The notes: generated from the letters alone by a model not told the origin. Positions 12,404 through 24,149 are shown, counted from the first letter of the stretch. The stretch: DNA of 64,000 nt from Spinacia oleracea (GCF_020520425.1 NC_079489.1:14966001-15030000), one strand, 5' to 3'. Program-made: numbers and translations.

Positions 12404-12703
12404 TTAAGAAAAATGCTGTATCAGCAGTTCAGCATACTTATTCAACATGTAGTCAGCCTTAGGATGCAACCTTGTGAAGAAGTTGATTACTGCTTGATGA
12501 AACTTGATAATGTAGAGCCATGGGTGTCTGAGCAGGTAAAAGCCGAGCACAACTGCAATGACCCTGAATTCTATGAAATACTGTAGTATAGAAGTATAAA
12601 TACAGAAGGTACCAACACTGCAGTTGCTCTAGGATCTGTCCAGCTAACCAGGGACTGAAACCTTTCATCTGGCGCAGTCCACTTATCTACCTCAGCTTGG
12701 ATA
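12404..12703 (-). pseudogene. MCTP/FTIP-like C-terminal gene fragment
   Basis: Multiple-C2-domain-and-transmembrane-region proteins (MCTPs, such as FTIP1 and QUIRKY) are ER/plasmodesma tethers ending in a PRT_C hairpin. The minus strand first reads DERFQSLVSWTDPRATAV. After a frame slip near 12580 it reads FRVIAVVLGFYLLRHPW, VINFFTRLHPKADYML and a stop at 12404-12406. These match the family's SWRDPRAT, PFQV.AV..G.Y.LRHP and NFF.RLP..D segments in order. Upstream C2 domains are not visible. The frame slip and isolation indicate a truncated pseudogene. The family call rests on recalled consensus. Confidence 0.7.
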
Positions 12704-14110
12704 CTACTCCCTTGATAATGCAGAGACATGGTTCAATAGCTTTGCCTTGATATGGCTAGACCATCAAGAGGGAAGGATGCCAGTCAAGAAAATCTTTAAG
12801 GCCATCTCATTGATTAATACCCGATCTTTGGTTAGCAAACAGTTAAGTCTAATATATTATTGGTTTTCTGATATAGCAATTAGAACAAATATATTTGTAG
12901 TTTACTTGTGAGTAGTCTTAATAAGCAGAGTACTTCATTTGACAGTATTGCTTACCTAACTTAGCATATACAGGTGAAAATAACAAAATATGATCTATGA
13001 ATAAGTCAGCTGCAACAGTTTCTGAACAAAGGCCAGATGCAAAAACCCTGTTAGCTAGGACTTCTTGTCAAAGTAGAAGTTTCAATTTATCAAATGGGTT
13101 AACTCTATATGATTATTATGCCAAAGAATTTTACTCGTGAGTAGATTGAGCTCTTCTGATTATTGATTAATACTCTCAGAATTATGTGTTGACAAACGTT
13201 CTCATGTATTGAAGATATAGCACTAGAAGATACATGATACCAGTAGGGATGGCAGATGCAAAGTCCCCTGGTTGGGTGCCCAAAGTCCCAAACGACTTTT
13301 GTGAGAATTTACATTTTAGCATTGCAGGAAATCATACAAGATTCCGGTATTGGTAAGGTTTGGTCCTAGATTCAGATATCTTCTTTCTATTGTATTTATC
13401 TGTCTACGTCTTTAATTTTAGTGAAATTCTCCTGCTTCAGACTGTGTAACCCAGTAAGGAGTCTAAGGACAGAATCGATGAAGTACAATATCAAGGTAGA
13501 AGATTTGTTGGGGTGTGACCAGGTATGCCCAGTAGGTGTTGTCGTGTTGTACCTAAAATGTGAAATTCATACTGTAAGATTAATTTTATAGGATTAATTT
13601 TAGAATCCCACTCCCGGAACTGTAAGATTTTTTCCCAAAGATAAAAAGAAGAAAAAGGATCCTACGTTGTATAGTTCCTCTCATGTTTGTCCGTTCTTTT
13701 CAGGTCATTATCTGCAGTCAGCAGAACATTTTACACTTTTATTTTTCTGCAACTGTATTTCATACTTGTTTATAAGGTTGTCTTTAGAGGCCAACTTCCC
13801 CTCCACCACTAGTTTGCATTTTGGTAAACTAATGACATGTTGTAATCAACATTGATGTTTATTTATTATAATGAAGACTACTTTTACCTTTTGATTGAGC
13901 TCCGATGCTGTCTTTGGAACTCGAAATAGAACTGTAGAAGATGATCTGCAACTTGTTTATTATTTGAAAAAATAAAAGAGGAAAAAACGTCTGGTACATT
14001 TTAAAGTTCTTCTCAGTTGGCATGTTTGTAACATGTCATTTATTTTTTGTTAATCTTGTAACAGGTCATTAGTTACAAAAAGTTCATGACTTGCTGATTG
14101 CTGAATGGAA
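12704..14110. other. No gene recognised
   Basis: Some stretches (12730-12830, 13280-13540) have exon-like composition but no continuous frame or motif that I can name. Confidence 0.3.
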
Positions 14111-14296
14111 TTAGTCAAATAGCTCACATAATGCATGTGTGCATAGACCTGAGCAAGAAACTCCAATCTTCATTACAGGCAACATACACTCTACTTGTTG
14201 CTGAACTGTGGATTCGGTAAGTACACTATCATCTACCTCTTCACTGTCATGTACTACGAGTGTCTTGTCAACAATCTGCAACACTTGATCAGGCAA
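14111..14296 (-). pseudogene. Extra copy of the LRR-kinase last exon (fragment)
   Basis: The minus strand encodes PDQVLQIVDKTLVV through MKIGVSCS. This parallels PDQVLQIVDSTLME and VKIGVACS in the last exon of the neighbouring receptor-kinase pseudogene (14786-27540). Only the kinase C-lobe tail is present. It ends in unrelated codons and a stop. The likely origin is a partial tandem duplication of the 3' end of the gene. Divergence between the copies shows it is not very recent. Confidence 0.8.
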
Positions 14297-16685
14297 CTAT
14301 ATTCAATACTTTCTCATATTCATTCATTTACGTAGAATTTGATTTGAGCATGCAACTCCTATATTCACCGGATAATCTGATACACAAGTGACTTGCATGC
14401 GTGATTTGCACCATGAGTTTTAAAATCAAACGTCCCATTTCAAGTGCAACATTTGGCTTTTCAAAGTCAAATTTGTAAAATTTCACCTTATTTTTCAATT
14501 ACAACAATTACTTTCGAAATACATACTGTAATGTTAAAATACATGAAATTATAGAGCTACATGAAATCGAAATTAGCAAAACCTATATGTAATCTTGTCG
14601 AAATCTATAATGATACTTTAGATAGAGTCTAGAGTGCAAATATGTGTCCTCAGCACCCTTTGCTATCTTGTGTAATGCTCAATTCTATCATACTCCTGCA
14701 GATCATATATGAAAATTACGAAGTGAGAAGAATGACAATAATTGTTATTTGCAAAACTAATAAGAATTAATAGAGATTTTTAAATTTATTTACCCCTTGG
14801 AAAGGTACGCCTATGTCTGGGATTGCAAAGCATGTTTCTAGCTTTGAGTAGCTCACTCAAAGCTTCAGTTATCTTCATTCGGTCGTGTGGCAAATTAAAT
14901 GACTTGAGCAAGCAACTCCAATCTTTACCATTAACATCATGCACTCTTCTCTTTTTCGAAGCATTGCTTGGGTCCTTGGTTCCGTTTCACCAGCTTCGTC
15001 GTCACTTTCATCCTCCATAAGTGTCGAGTCAACAATCTGCAACACTTGGTCTGGTAATGCAGCCTTTGCATACATATGGAGGTTGAAGCCTTCCTTGAAC
15101 ATATCGTCGGTGGGTCTCTTTCTTGTGATGAGCTCAAGCAGTAGAATTCCGTAACTGTAGATATCAGCCTCAGGAGATGCTCCATTTCCCACGCCGTACT
15201 CTTGACCACAAAGAATGTCCAACAAAAAAAGTTAAACTCAACATAATATTATGTGTCCTACCTATATGCTTAATTTACATGCTTATCTAATACTTCATGT
15301 ATATTACTTCGTTTGATTTGTAGTTAAGTTTCATTTTATATCCAGGAATTAATTATGTACACAAAAATCTTATACAGATATCAATGCTCATTTTCTTGCT
15401 AGATAATAAAGTGATTATTAGTTTTTATCTAACACACTATTTAATTTCTTTTAAAAAGAGATATTGTTAGTGACAACGTAAAGTTGTTACCTGGAGCAAC
15501 ATAGCCAATAGTACGTTCCTCTAACACCAATCGAACTGCTTTGATTTGGGTGTAGCGGCTGAGGAAGAATCTTTGATAACCCAAAGTCAGCTACACGGGC
15601 AACCATGTCATTATCCAATAATATGTTGCTTGGTTTAAGGTCGCAGTGCACAATCAGGTTACCACACTCATGATGGAGATAGTTGAGTGCATGAGCCACA
15701 TCAATGGCTAAATCCACCCTTTGGAGAAGGCTCAACACTTCCATTGGGCATGAACTCATAAACAAGAGCTTTGAACTCGCCTCTTTTGAAATCCATACTT
15801 GAGCAAGCAGTTAGTATCCCAACCAAATTTCGATGACGAATATTCTTCAATGTCTCACACTCTGCCATAAAACTCTTAGACCCACCTCGTTGTTGCAAGT
15901 TGAGTACTTTTACGGCAACCATCTTTCCATCCAAGACCGCTCTATATACAGAACCAAAAGAACCCGAACCGAGTAGATTTCTCGAAGAAAACCCGTCAGT
16001 TGCTTTTAGTAGCATGCCATAGGACACTTTAAAAAATGACTCGTTCACCAGTGCGATTGATGGAGTAGATTTCCTTTTCTTGCTATGACCTTTCATGTAC
16101 AACCATATGCATGTCGCCATGGCGAGTACCCCAACAAATGCACAGAACATTATAATTGTCAACTTAACAACATGAGGCATTCTTTTTTCTTTCTACACAT
16201 CTTGGCAATTGGCAATTGCAGCTCACGGATTCCTCCACAAAGCCTCTTATTTCCAATAAGGAATATTGCACTCGCATTTGCAAAAACTCCTTCTGTTGAA
16301 ATTCTTCCCTCAAAATCATTGTAAGATAAGTTAAGATATATCAAGTGGAGGGTAGAAAAACATCCTGGAACAAGGCCGAAAAGATTGTTCTTGGAAAAAT
16401 CAACTTTTAAAAGGCTTTTCAAAGAGGCGAAAGACGAAGGATTTGGACCATTGAAATAATTATCACTCATGTACACTTCTTCAAGAGAGGTTAAGCTGCT
16501 AAAGATATTTGGAATATTTCCAGAAAATTTATTCTTGGACACGCGTTAAAATATACCAAATGTATTTGTTTGCTAATCTCCATAGGTACCGGGCCTTCTA
16601 AATGATTTTGAGCCAAATGAATTTCAAGAAAATTAGTTTTTCCAAAGAGCTCGTTGGACAAGGTTCCATTGAATTTATTAGATGA

Positions 16686-17111
16686 TGTTTGGGCTCCCAA
16701 TTGATTCTCAATTGGGCCACTAAGTCCAAAGCCCAATGGCTCTAAACAAACAGCATCAAACCTACCAATGGCTAGTCAGCCATCTATCAAGGCGCAAGGC
16801 CCAAAAGCAATAAATGACCTATGGGCATTTACTATGCAAACACTATAAATAGGCCGCCAAGGCTCACACCTCAAGGGACGTCCAATTTATCGCCTTAAGA
16901 CTACTCTTCTAGAGAACTTCTCTCTAGAATCCGAGCATCGTTCTTACTTAGGCATCGGAGGGGCTTTCCTCGGAAACACCCCCGAGGCCAGTGACTTTGC
17001 TCTTGTGCAGGTGAATTCGGACTCTACTCATTCAAACAAGCAAGATCTTCAACACATACAAAAGGACCTTCATTCGAAGCCCATTGTTTCCATCTTTACA
17101 ACACCGGAACA
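16686..17111 (+). repeat. LTR of the gag-bearing gypsy element
   Basis: It starts TGTTTGGGCTCC and ends CCGGAACA, followed by a primer-binding-like GGCGCCGTCTGTGGGG at 17116. Near the 3' end is the hairpin GCATCGGAGGGG / CCCCCGAGG. The same motif occurs in the LTRs at 22271 and 25959 and in a fragment at 34390, which links these elements. No partner copy was found in the window. Confidence 0.6.
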
Positions 17112-17181
17112 ATTTGGCGCCGTCTGTGGGGAAGAACACTTCAAAGCCTTTGAAAGACATCAATCACCTCTTTCCGCGAAA

Positions 17182-18924
17182 ATGGTTAATGATGTTGTTA
17201 ACAACAATGACGACGATATGATGGTGCGGTCAGATTCAGAATCTGACCAAGAGGAGCACCCTCAATCGATGGCGAGGTCACAGCCAAGCAGAGCAACGAC
17301 CGCCACAAACGCAGGACCTCCGATTCCGACTAGGGAAGAGCTCACTGCGGCCATGACCATCATGCAAAACTTCCTCTTCAATGAGAAGCAGCAAGGATTG
17401 GCAAAGGACCGCAGAGAAGAGAGGAGGACCAGGCGAAGGCTGAACGAGCCACCCAGTGTAGAAGTGTCCAGACCCGAACGAGAACTCCTTCCCTTGACAG
17501 GTACACACTTGACGTCGAGATGGATGGAAAGCACGTGGGACACCCAAAAAAGGGCACAACAGCAACCAGATTGGTTTGCGAGACCATCGCCTACTCCAAC
17601 AGCTCTCCAAAGCGAATCGACTACTCGTAACACTCGGATCCGAAGCTCGGTGCTCAGCAGGTTGAGGCCCTCGGTCCACTCAAGGTTAAGACCTTCGATC
17701 CATACGAGACTCGGGGTAGGTGAGTCGAGCAGATCTGGCGAACGACCCGAGGTCAGTAGCCGAGAAAGAAGAAGAGACAGGAGGCATGATCGAACCCCTA
17801 GCCCCCATCGTACGCCCGAACGTTCTAATCACAGAACCTCGGCAAACGAAGGCATCAGGGCTAGACTCGGGAAAAGAATCATGACTCCCACGTCATCCCC
17901 TTTCTCGGACGAGCTGATCATGGAAGAAATACCGAAGGTAAGACTGCCAGCGCACCTAACCTACAACGGAATCACAGATCCGAGGGATCATGTCATCTCC
18001 TACGAGCAGCAAATGTTCTTGAGTCCCTACTCCGAAGCATGTTGGTGTAAATATTTCCCAACCACGCTAACCGGAGTGGCGGGAGAGTGGTTCAGATCGC
18101 TGCCGAAGGGATCAATCAAGAGCTGGAAAAAGCTGAAAAAGAGATTCTGCACACAGTTCGTGAGCAACAATCGCCCCGAGCGAACCACAGCAGAACTGAC
18201 CTCAATCCAACAAGAAAGAGACGAAAGTCTAAGAGAATTCATGGCCAGATTCATGAAGGAATCAACAAACATACCAAACTTGCAGCCAGACGTGGCCATC
18301 TTCGCTTTGAAGCACGCGCTCCAGGAAGGGAAGTTCCGTGACGAACTCTCAATGAAGAACCCCTCCAGAATAGCTGACGTGCTCCAAATGGCCGATGCGT
18401 TCATCAGAACCGAAGAGTTCAACAAGGCCGCTGCAAGATTGAAAGGATCGTCGGATCCGAGAGACACAAAGAATACCCAGAGCAAGCCCGAGGGCAGCTC
18501 AAGGAAGGGGAAGGAGAAAGTAGGAGCTAGAGAGATGAGCCCGAAGAAAGACGGGAGAAGGGGTGAACTTCAACCCAAATACACTAACTACACTCCACTA
18601 GCTCTGCCCCGAAAAGAGATCTTTAGCCTCAACAGAAATGACGAAAAGTGGAAACTACCGGGGAAGCTCAAGTCCAACCCAGCTCGGAGAAACAAGAACA
18701 AGTGGTGCGAGTTTCATGATGACTTCGGTCACCACACCGAGGAATGCAACTCGCTGAAAGACAACATTGAGGATCTCGTTCGTCGAGGCTACCTGAAACA
18801 GTACTTGTTAGACCGAAGGGAGGAAAAAGAAAAAGCCGCCAGTGGCAAACAACATGAGCAACCCCAGAAGAGGGTCTACGAAGCAACGGGACACAAGAAA
18901 AAGACAGTCTTCTCAAGGAGATGA
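17182..18924 (+). CDS. Ty3/gypsy gag polyprotein (Tat-like), probably truncated
   Basis: Gag packages retroelement RNA in cytoplasmic particles. The frame is open upstream to 17005, but the first ATG is 17182 (MVNDVV), giving 580 residues. The N-terminal third is Arg/Ser-rich and low in complexity. The Retrotrans_gag core lies at about residues 255-420 (THLTYNG-like start, GVAGEWFRSLP, SIKSWKKLKKRFCTQF, RDESLREFMARF). A zinc-knuckle-like C.FH...GH.TEEC follows at about 507-520, typical of Tat/Athila gag. The frame ends in KKKTVFSRR just where protease should follow, at a junction with the next ORF (ATGA overlap at 18921-18924). The reading frame is uninterrupted, so it may still be translatable. 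Confidence 0.85.
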   Translation: MVNDVVNNNDDDMMVRSDSESDQEEHPQSMARSQPSRATTATNAGPPIPTREELTAAMTIMQNFLFNEKQQGLAKDRREERRTRRRLNEPPSVEVSRPERELLPLTGTHLTSRWMESTWDTQKRAQQQPDWFARPSPTPTALQSESTTRNTRIRSSVLSRLRPSVHSRLRPSIHTRLGVGESSRSGERPEVSSRERRRDRRHDRTPSPHRTPERSNHRTSANEGIRARLGKRIMTPTSSPFSDELIMEEIPKVRLPAHLTYNGITDPRDHVISYEQQMFLSPYSEACWCKYFPTTLTGVAGEWFRSLPKGSIKSWKKLKKRFCTQFVSNNRPERTTAELTSIQQERDESLREFMARFMKESTNIPNLQPDVAIFALKHALQEGKFRDELSMKNPSRIADVLQMADAFIRTEEFNKAAARLKGSSDPRDTKNTQSKPEGSSRKGKEKVGAREMSPKKDGRRGELQPKYTNYTPLALPRKEIFSLNRNDEKWKLPGKLKSNPARRNKNKWCEFHDDFGHHTEECNSLKDNIEDLVRRGYLKQYLLDRREEKEKAASGKQHEQPQKRVYEATGHKKKTVFSRR

Positions 18925-19391
18925 CGTCTAAATTTGAGGCGGTCATTAAGCAGAGCCAGGAAGCGGAGGCGAGGCTTCAGCAGTTTATCAAGCATCGGGA
19001 GATTGTTCAGAATCAAGCTGACAAGGTGCCCGTTCTCCAGCTGAAGATCCGAGAGAAGGACGCGGCCATCCGGAAGTTGGAGCAAGAGAGAGTTGACCTC
19101 TACACTGCTGATCAGTGTAGAGAGCAATATTGGAATGGCATCCTGGGCGCTCGGCGCATGTTTGCGAAGCACATGCCTCATTTCCCTTGGAATGAGAAGG
19201 TTCCGCTCTGGATGAGGGCCCAGGATCACTTGGTGGAGTGCCAGGCCGATCGAGACGAAGCTGAAGCTGAACGTCAAGCTGCTCTTGCAGAGGCTCGGGC
19301 CCAGAAGGCGTCTTCCGAAGGTGACACTACTGCTGGGGGTTCTTCGAAGGACGCTCCCCTAGGGGCTGCTCCCGAGACCCCCAAGAGTTAG
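18921..19391 (+). CDS. Coiled-coil ORF, Tat-type antisense ORF remnant
   Basis: This 156-residue protein is strongly helical and charged. It has KFEAVIKQSQEAEARLQQF and KIREKDAAIRKLEQERVDL, a conserved-looking WNGILGARRMFAKHMPHFPW, an Ala/Glu coil and a Ser/Gly tail. It is followed by a 3' UTR-like stretch with AATAAAAAATG at 19623. Relative to the minus-strand pol fragment at 20263-20617 it lies downstream and antisense. That is where Retand/Tat elements carry an extra antisense ORF, so I read it as the C-terminal part of that ORF. Its start is cut at the junction with gag; the ATG at 18921 may be accidental. Confidence 0.6.
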   Translation: MTSKFEAVIKQSQEAEARLQQFIKHREIVQNQADKVPVLQLKIREKDAAIRKLEQERVDLYTADQCREQYWNGILGARRMFAKHMPHFPWNEKVPLWMRAQDHLVECQADRDEAEAERQAALAEARAQKASSEGDTTAGGSSKDAPLGAAPETPKS

Positions 19392-19679
19392 GGATTCGGG
19401 CAGTCGTCTTCTTCAGAGTCGGTCGGTTCCAGTTGAGGACTTCCGAACATGTGCTTGCCTTTCCCCCCTTTTGCCTCGGCGCTGCGTTGTACTCATTTCT
19501 TTTTGTTTTCTTTAGTACTTCGGTAGGCCGGTATTGTCTGTTGATGGCTGCCGATTTTAACTGTTTCATTTTGTTTTCAATTTTTGAGGTTTTCAATGTA
19601 TTTGTACTCCCCCCAAATATTGAATAAAAAATGAATGTTTGTTACTTGGCTGCTTCTTTTCAACTTGTACTTTCGCAAT

Positions 19680-19875
19680 TTTAGGTCCTTAAATCCGTAG
19701 ATTTCTCGAGCTCCTCTTTCTGTAGACTTGCTAAAAACCTTTTGATCTTGCGAGCTCTTTAAATCCGTAGATCTGTTAAGAGACTTTTTAATTTTGCGAG
19801 TTCTTCAAATCCGTAGATCTGCTAAGAGACTCTTTAGTTTCCAGACTCTTCAAATCCGTCGATCTGCTCAGAGGT
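19680..19875. repeat. ~60-base subrepeats between pol and the antisense ORF
   Basis: Four imperfect copies of a unit built on AAATCCGTAGATCTGCTAAG with GCGAGCTCTT. Variable tandem subrepeats between pol and the 3' LTR are well known in Tat/Ogre elements. Confidence 0.7.
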
Positions 19876-20262
19876 TTGGATTGTTCTTCCGATCCCTTGT
19901 GGTTCGGAAACCTGGGCAAGGAGATCGCTAGTCTGCCTCTTAGTTATGCCTTCGGCGATCCGTGGATCTGAGCCGGAGTTTTATAACTTGATTCGAGCGA
20001 CTGTTTGTTGCGAACAAATTTTATTAGGGTACCGCGAATCCGAGGATTCTGGACGATTCTCTGAAGTGTATGATTTGGTCATTTCTTGCATTTTATCAAG
20101 GAATGGGCAAAGTCAATCCTGTTTTTAGTCTCGGATTGATCAGATCCGAGGCTGCATGTATATATAAAGGGACAATAAATATAGAGATAAGTTTAATGAA
20201 ACTCATGGTGCCAATGGCTTTCCTCTTCTCATTAAACAACTTACTTGGTTTACAGACAGAGA

Positions 20263-20617
20263 TCATACAAAATATTTCTTGAGAACATCGGTATTCCAAT
20301 GGTTCTTCAAAATTGTTCCATCTAACTGTTTCAGCATAAACGTGCATGGCCTTTTTTCGGAATGGATGATGTATGGTCCCTCCCAAGTGGCTGAGAGTTT
20401 GCCATGGATCCGTCCTTTCTGAACCGAGGCGGCGTTTCTGAGTACTAGATCACCGACTTTTAGGGGTCTGGCGTTGACTCTTCGGTTGTAATGCTTGTTG
20501 ACCCTCTGCAAATAGGCTGCGTTGAGTGTCCTTGCATCGTTCCGAGCTTCGTCCAGTAGATCGAGAGCTTCGGATAGAAGTTGGTTGTTGCTTTCTCCTT
20601 GGAGCCCATCATACCTG
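20263..20617 (-). pseudogene. Gypsy pol 3' end (integrase C-terminal region)
   Basis: The minus strand reads ALDLLDEARNDARTLNAAY, then KVGDLVLRNA, GKLSATWEGPYII, FMLKQLDG and HWNTDVLKKYF before the stop. This is the conserved C-terminal end of Ty3/gypsy integrase. Upstream pol is absent: the frame runs directly into the LRR codons of the host gene, giving one 239-codon chimeric frame (20982-20263). Confidence 0.85.
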
Positions 20618-20978
20618 TTGTATAACAAGTTTACACAATTGCCAAGGTTCGGAGGTATTCTTCCATGCAACTGATTATCATATAGATAAAGATAGGTCAA
20701 ACGGGATAAATTTCCGAATGAATCAGGAATTTCTCCCGTTAGTCTACTGGAGACGAGGGATAGCAATCCTAGATTTTGAAGCTTCCCAAGATCTCGAGGG
20801 ATGGATCCCGAAAATCCACATCCACCCATGTATATATACTCCAGGTTGACGAGATTACTAATACCCACAGGAATTCCTCCGCTTAATCGATTTCCGAAAA
20901 TAGAAAGACGTTTTAAATTGGTGGAAAGATTGACAACAACTTTGGGGAATATTCCTGTAAAGTAATTCCCTCCCAAGC

Positions 20979-22178
20979 TCAAGTTTTCCAGTAGTATATT
21001 ATAGCGTTGATGTCACCCACTAGATTATTTTGCTCAAGTCCAAGGTATTGTAGGTTATGGAGTTGTCCAAAATGAGTTGGGATGTTGCCTGTGAAGTTGT
21101 TATTCTCCAACTCAATATTTTGAAGGTTTGTGAGATTTAGTAAGGATATTGGTACTAGTCCGGACAAATGATTATTATAAAGGATTAGAGCTTGTAATTG
21201 AGGAAGTGTGAAGGCTATATCTGATGGAATACTTCCTTGTAATTGGTTGTAAGACAACTGCAATGTTTGAAGGGAGGAGAGGTTGAAGATGGATGGGGGA
21301 ATTGTACCACTTAAACTATTAGAGGAAACTTGAAGCCACTCGAGGCTACGTAATGCCCCTAATTCCACTGGAAGTTCTCCATGTAGTTGGTTTTCCATCA
21401 AGATCAAAGATTGAATAGAGGAGAGGTTAGAGATGGATGGAGGAATCGTACCCGAGAGTACATTTGAGGGAACCCAAAGGAATTGAAGGTTGGACAATGT
21501 TCCTAAGCTCCTTGGAAGTTCCCCTTGTAGTTGGTTACTAGCCAAGTTCACACTTTGAAGAGAAGAGATGTTAGAGATGGATGAGGGAATCGTACCCGAG
21601 AGTAAATTTACGGAAACCCAAAGGTATTGAAGGTTGTATAATGCTCCTAATCTCCTTGGAAGTTCCCCTTGTAGTTGATTATTAGACAACACCAATTTTT
21701 GAAGTGAGGAAAGGTTAGAGATGGATGGGGGAATCGTACCCGAGAGTACATTAATGTGAACCCAAAGGAGATGAAGGTTGGACAATGCTCCTAGTGTCCT
21801 TGGAAGTTCACCATGTAGTTGATTATTAAACAAGTCCAGATATTCAAGAGAGGAACAGTTAGAGATGGATGGGGGAATTATACCTGAAAGCTTATTTGAT
21901 GAGATTTCCACTTCAGTTAGGTGTTGCAACCTAGAAATGCTGTCAGGAATAGTTCCAGTAAAAGCATTGGAGAACCCATTAATGTATTTCAAGGATGTAA
22001 GATTTTGTATAACTTGGAAAAGAGGTCCAGAGAATTTATTGGAGGAAAACCAAAACCCTTCGAGCTTGGACAATGCTCCTAACCCCTTCGGAAGTTCCCC
22101 CACTAGATTGTTGAAATCGAGGAAAAGATCTCGGAGGTTGATGCAACCTGATATATATATTGGCCGGAATTTCCCCAA
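20979..22178 (-). repeat. Amplified double-LRR units in the receptor gene
   Basis: A 399-codon open LRR frame in which a 48-residue (144-base) unit of two LRRs recurs about five times. Each unit has LSGTIPPSISNLSSLQ followed by NQLQGELPR.LGAL.NLQ.LWV. The DNA copies are very alike (GAGGGGAATCGTACCCGAGAG-like blocks near 21440, 21590 and 21730). The block lies within the LRR pseudogene and indicates recent unequal crossing-over before the gene died. Confidence 0.8.
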
Positions 22179-22270
22179 TTAGAAAATTGTTGTACATATT
22201 CAGTGATTGTAGCCTTGACAGATGACCAATTTCAGGGGGAATAGTACCTGATAGTTTATTAAATTAGAGG

Positions 22271-22795
22271 TGTACGGGATCGTATAAGTGAGTCCAGACC
22301 AAACCTACCAGGGAACACCGAAGACCATGAGGCAGAGCAAACCTACCATGGCTGGCCAAATCTCCAGGCAGACCAAACCTATAAGGGCAGACCAATCTCC
22401 GGGAAGGCCAAACCTACCAGGGCAGACAAAGACCATGAGGCAGAGCAAACCTACCATGGATGCCCATATCTCCAGGCAGACCAAACCTATAAGGGCAGAC
22501 CAATCTCACAGGCAGACCAAATCTGTACATCATCGTCATACACGTGGCGACATCTAAATAAGCCAAAGTACTGAATAGGACGCCTATAAATACCCCCACC
22601 TCATTTATGAGAGGGGACATTATTCTCGGTACTTGCTCCACCTTCTCTCTACTTTCTCTCTCTAAATAATACATGATACTGACTTAAGCATCGGAGGGGG
22701 TTTCCTCGGTAAAACCCCCGAGGTTAGCTTACGTTTGCTCTGCTTGACAGGGCAAGGTACATTTAGACCATTCCCCCAGTTCCGTACCCGGAACA
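22271..22795 (+). repeat. 5' LTR
   Basis: 525 bases. It contains tandem ACCAAACCTA / AGGGCAGACCAATCTC motifs, a TATA-like CCTATAAATACC near 22582, and the GCATCGGAGGGGG / CCCCCGAGG hairpin near the R/U5 end. An 89-codon frame inside is identical in both LTRs and is not a gene. Confidence 0.92.
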
Positions 22796-24149
22796 AGTGG
22801 CGCTAGAAGGAGGGGGAATCTCTAAAACCTTGCTCTGGAAGGCAGTGCTCGAAGATAGCAGTTCAAGCAGAACAATTTACTTCAAATAACGTACCATTGT
22901 CCCCGAACCTCTGGGTGAAATGTGAGTGAAACCCCCTAAACCATGGTGAACGACCACCATGAATATGATTAATTCAACAGGCTACCGAAATGGATTTCTA
23001 GATGAAAGAATTCAAGAAAATAGGAAAAGACAAATAACTTGGCATTTATACAAGGAGGCAATTCCAAGGGACTTATTCACACCAAGCTAAGCTTTCTCTC
23101 TCTTTTTCTTATTAATAATACAGTCTGAAATTTCTTTCAAGTGTCAAAACATAGACTACAATTGGTGGATGATGTCGTGAATTTATAGATTTTGCAAACG
23201 GCTGAAATCATCTGTGCACACCAACTGTTTGTAAAAATGCATCAATGAAATCAATCAGTATTTACATATTTGACTAAGCATGTTGCGATAACTACCAAAT
23301 GCATGCTTCACCAACGATTTATAAGTAAACAAAAATGACGGAGTTAAATCAATTATTTAGTCTTTGTATATGAATATGGTTTTTCATATTCTATTGAGCT
23401 CTAAAAGGTGCACTGTACTCTGTGACTCTTATCATGAGTAATGACTCAGAGCATGCCATGTGCTCGATCAAATTCCCAAGTGGAATCACATCGTTCCTAG
23501 CGTATCTAATTTCATGGTCATACTCTGACCAGACCTTAGGTGGCAGAGCAAAGGCCATGAATCCAGAGCAAAGATAATGCGACAAGAGGAGTCAAAGCAT
23601 TGAGGCTAGGCAAAGTTGGCCTAGTAGACAGAAGACCATGAGGCAGATCAAGACTACAGAGGTAGACCACGTACATTACGTCAGCTCAAGGCTCATAGCG
23701 ATAAAATGAGAAATTGAATTGAGGCCAGAATAAGGTGGTGCGAAGAGGAATACACACACACGTATCAAAGTTAGGACTCGAGACAAGAACACATGAAAAG
23801 GAGTATGGAAGCATGATAGAGCAAGAGTAATCCAATAGGAAGATTTTACTGGTAAGCATGCATGTTAAATGCTAAAATTAGCAGAACAAAGAAAAAATGT
23901 TGAAATGCATATTAATGTTATTGTTTTACAGAGTTATACATATCTATATGTACATTACCTAGCAATATGATTGGTCATTACTTATTATTATGAATATAAA
24001 AGGCCTAGCTAGCCTATATTCAGATATGATCTTGACAAAGTATCAAAATTTTATTTTATTTTATTTTTTTTTTTTAAAAAAAAGGAAAAAAAAGAAAAGA
24101 AAAGAAGAAGTTGGAACTGAAGAAATAATCATGAGTTTCTCTGGTTATG

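Larger units (their letters stand above)
16686..20617. mobile_element. Composite Ty3/gypsy (Tat-like) insertion inside the LRR gene
   Basis: The LRR frame stops at both edges: SSNKFNG resumes below 16686 and GNCVNLLY ends near 20618. In between lie a plus-strand LTR and gag (16686-18924), a plus-strand coiled-coil ORF (18921-19391), subrepeats, and a minus-strand integrase end (20263-20617). A single intact element would have gag and pol on one strand. The right edge lies inside pol, not at an LTR, and there is no matching second LTR or target duplication. This suggests two related elements joined by recombination or template switching, or an inversion with deletion. Confidence 0.7.

Noticed and set aside
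17262-18485. Minus-strand frames opposite gag
   Set aside because: Antisense shadows of the gag coding sequence.
22288-22674. 89- and 86-codon frames, found again identically at 25976-26362
   Set aside because: They are within the two LTRs of the non-coding element; identity reflects LTR duplication, not a gene pair.
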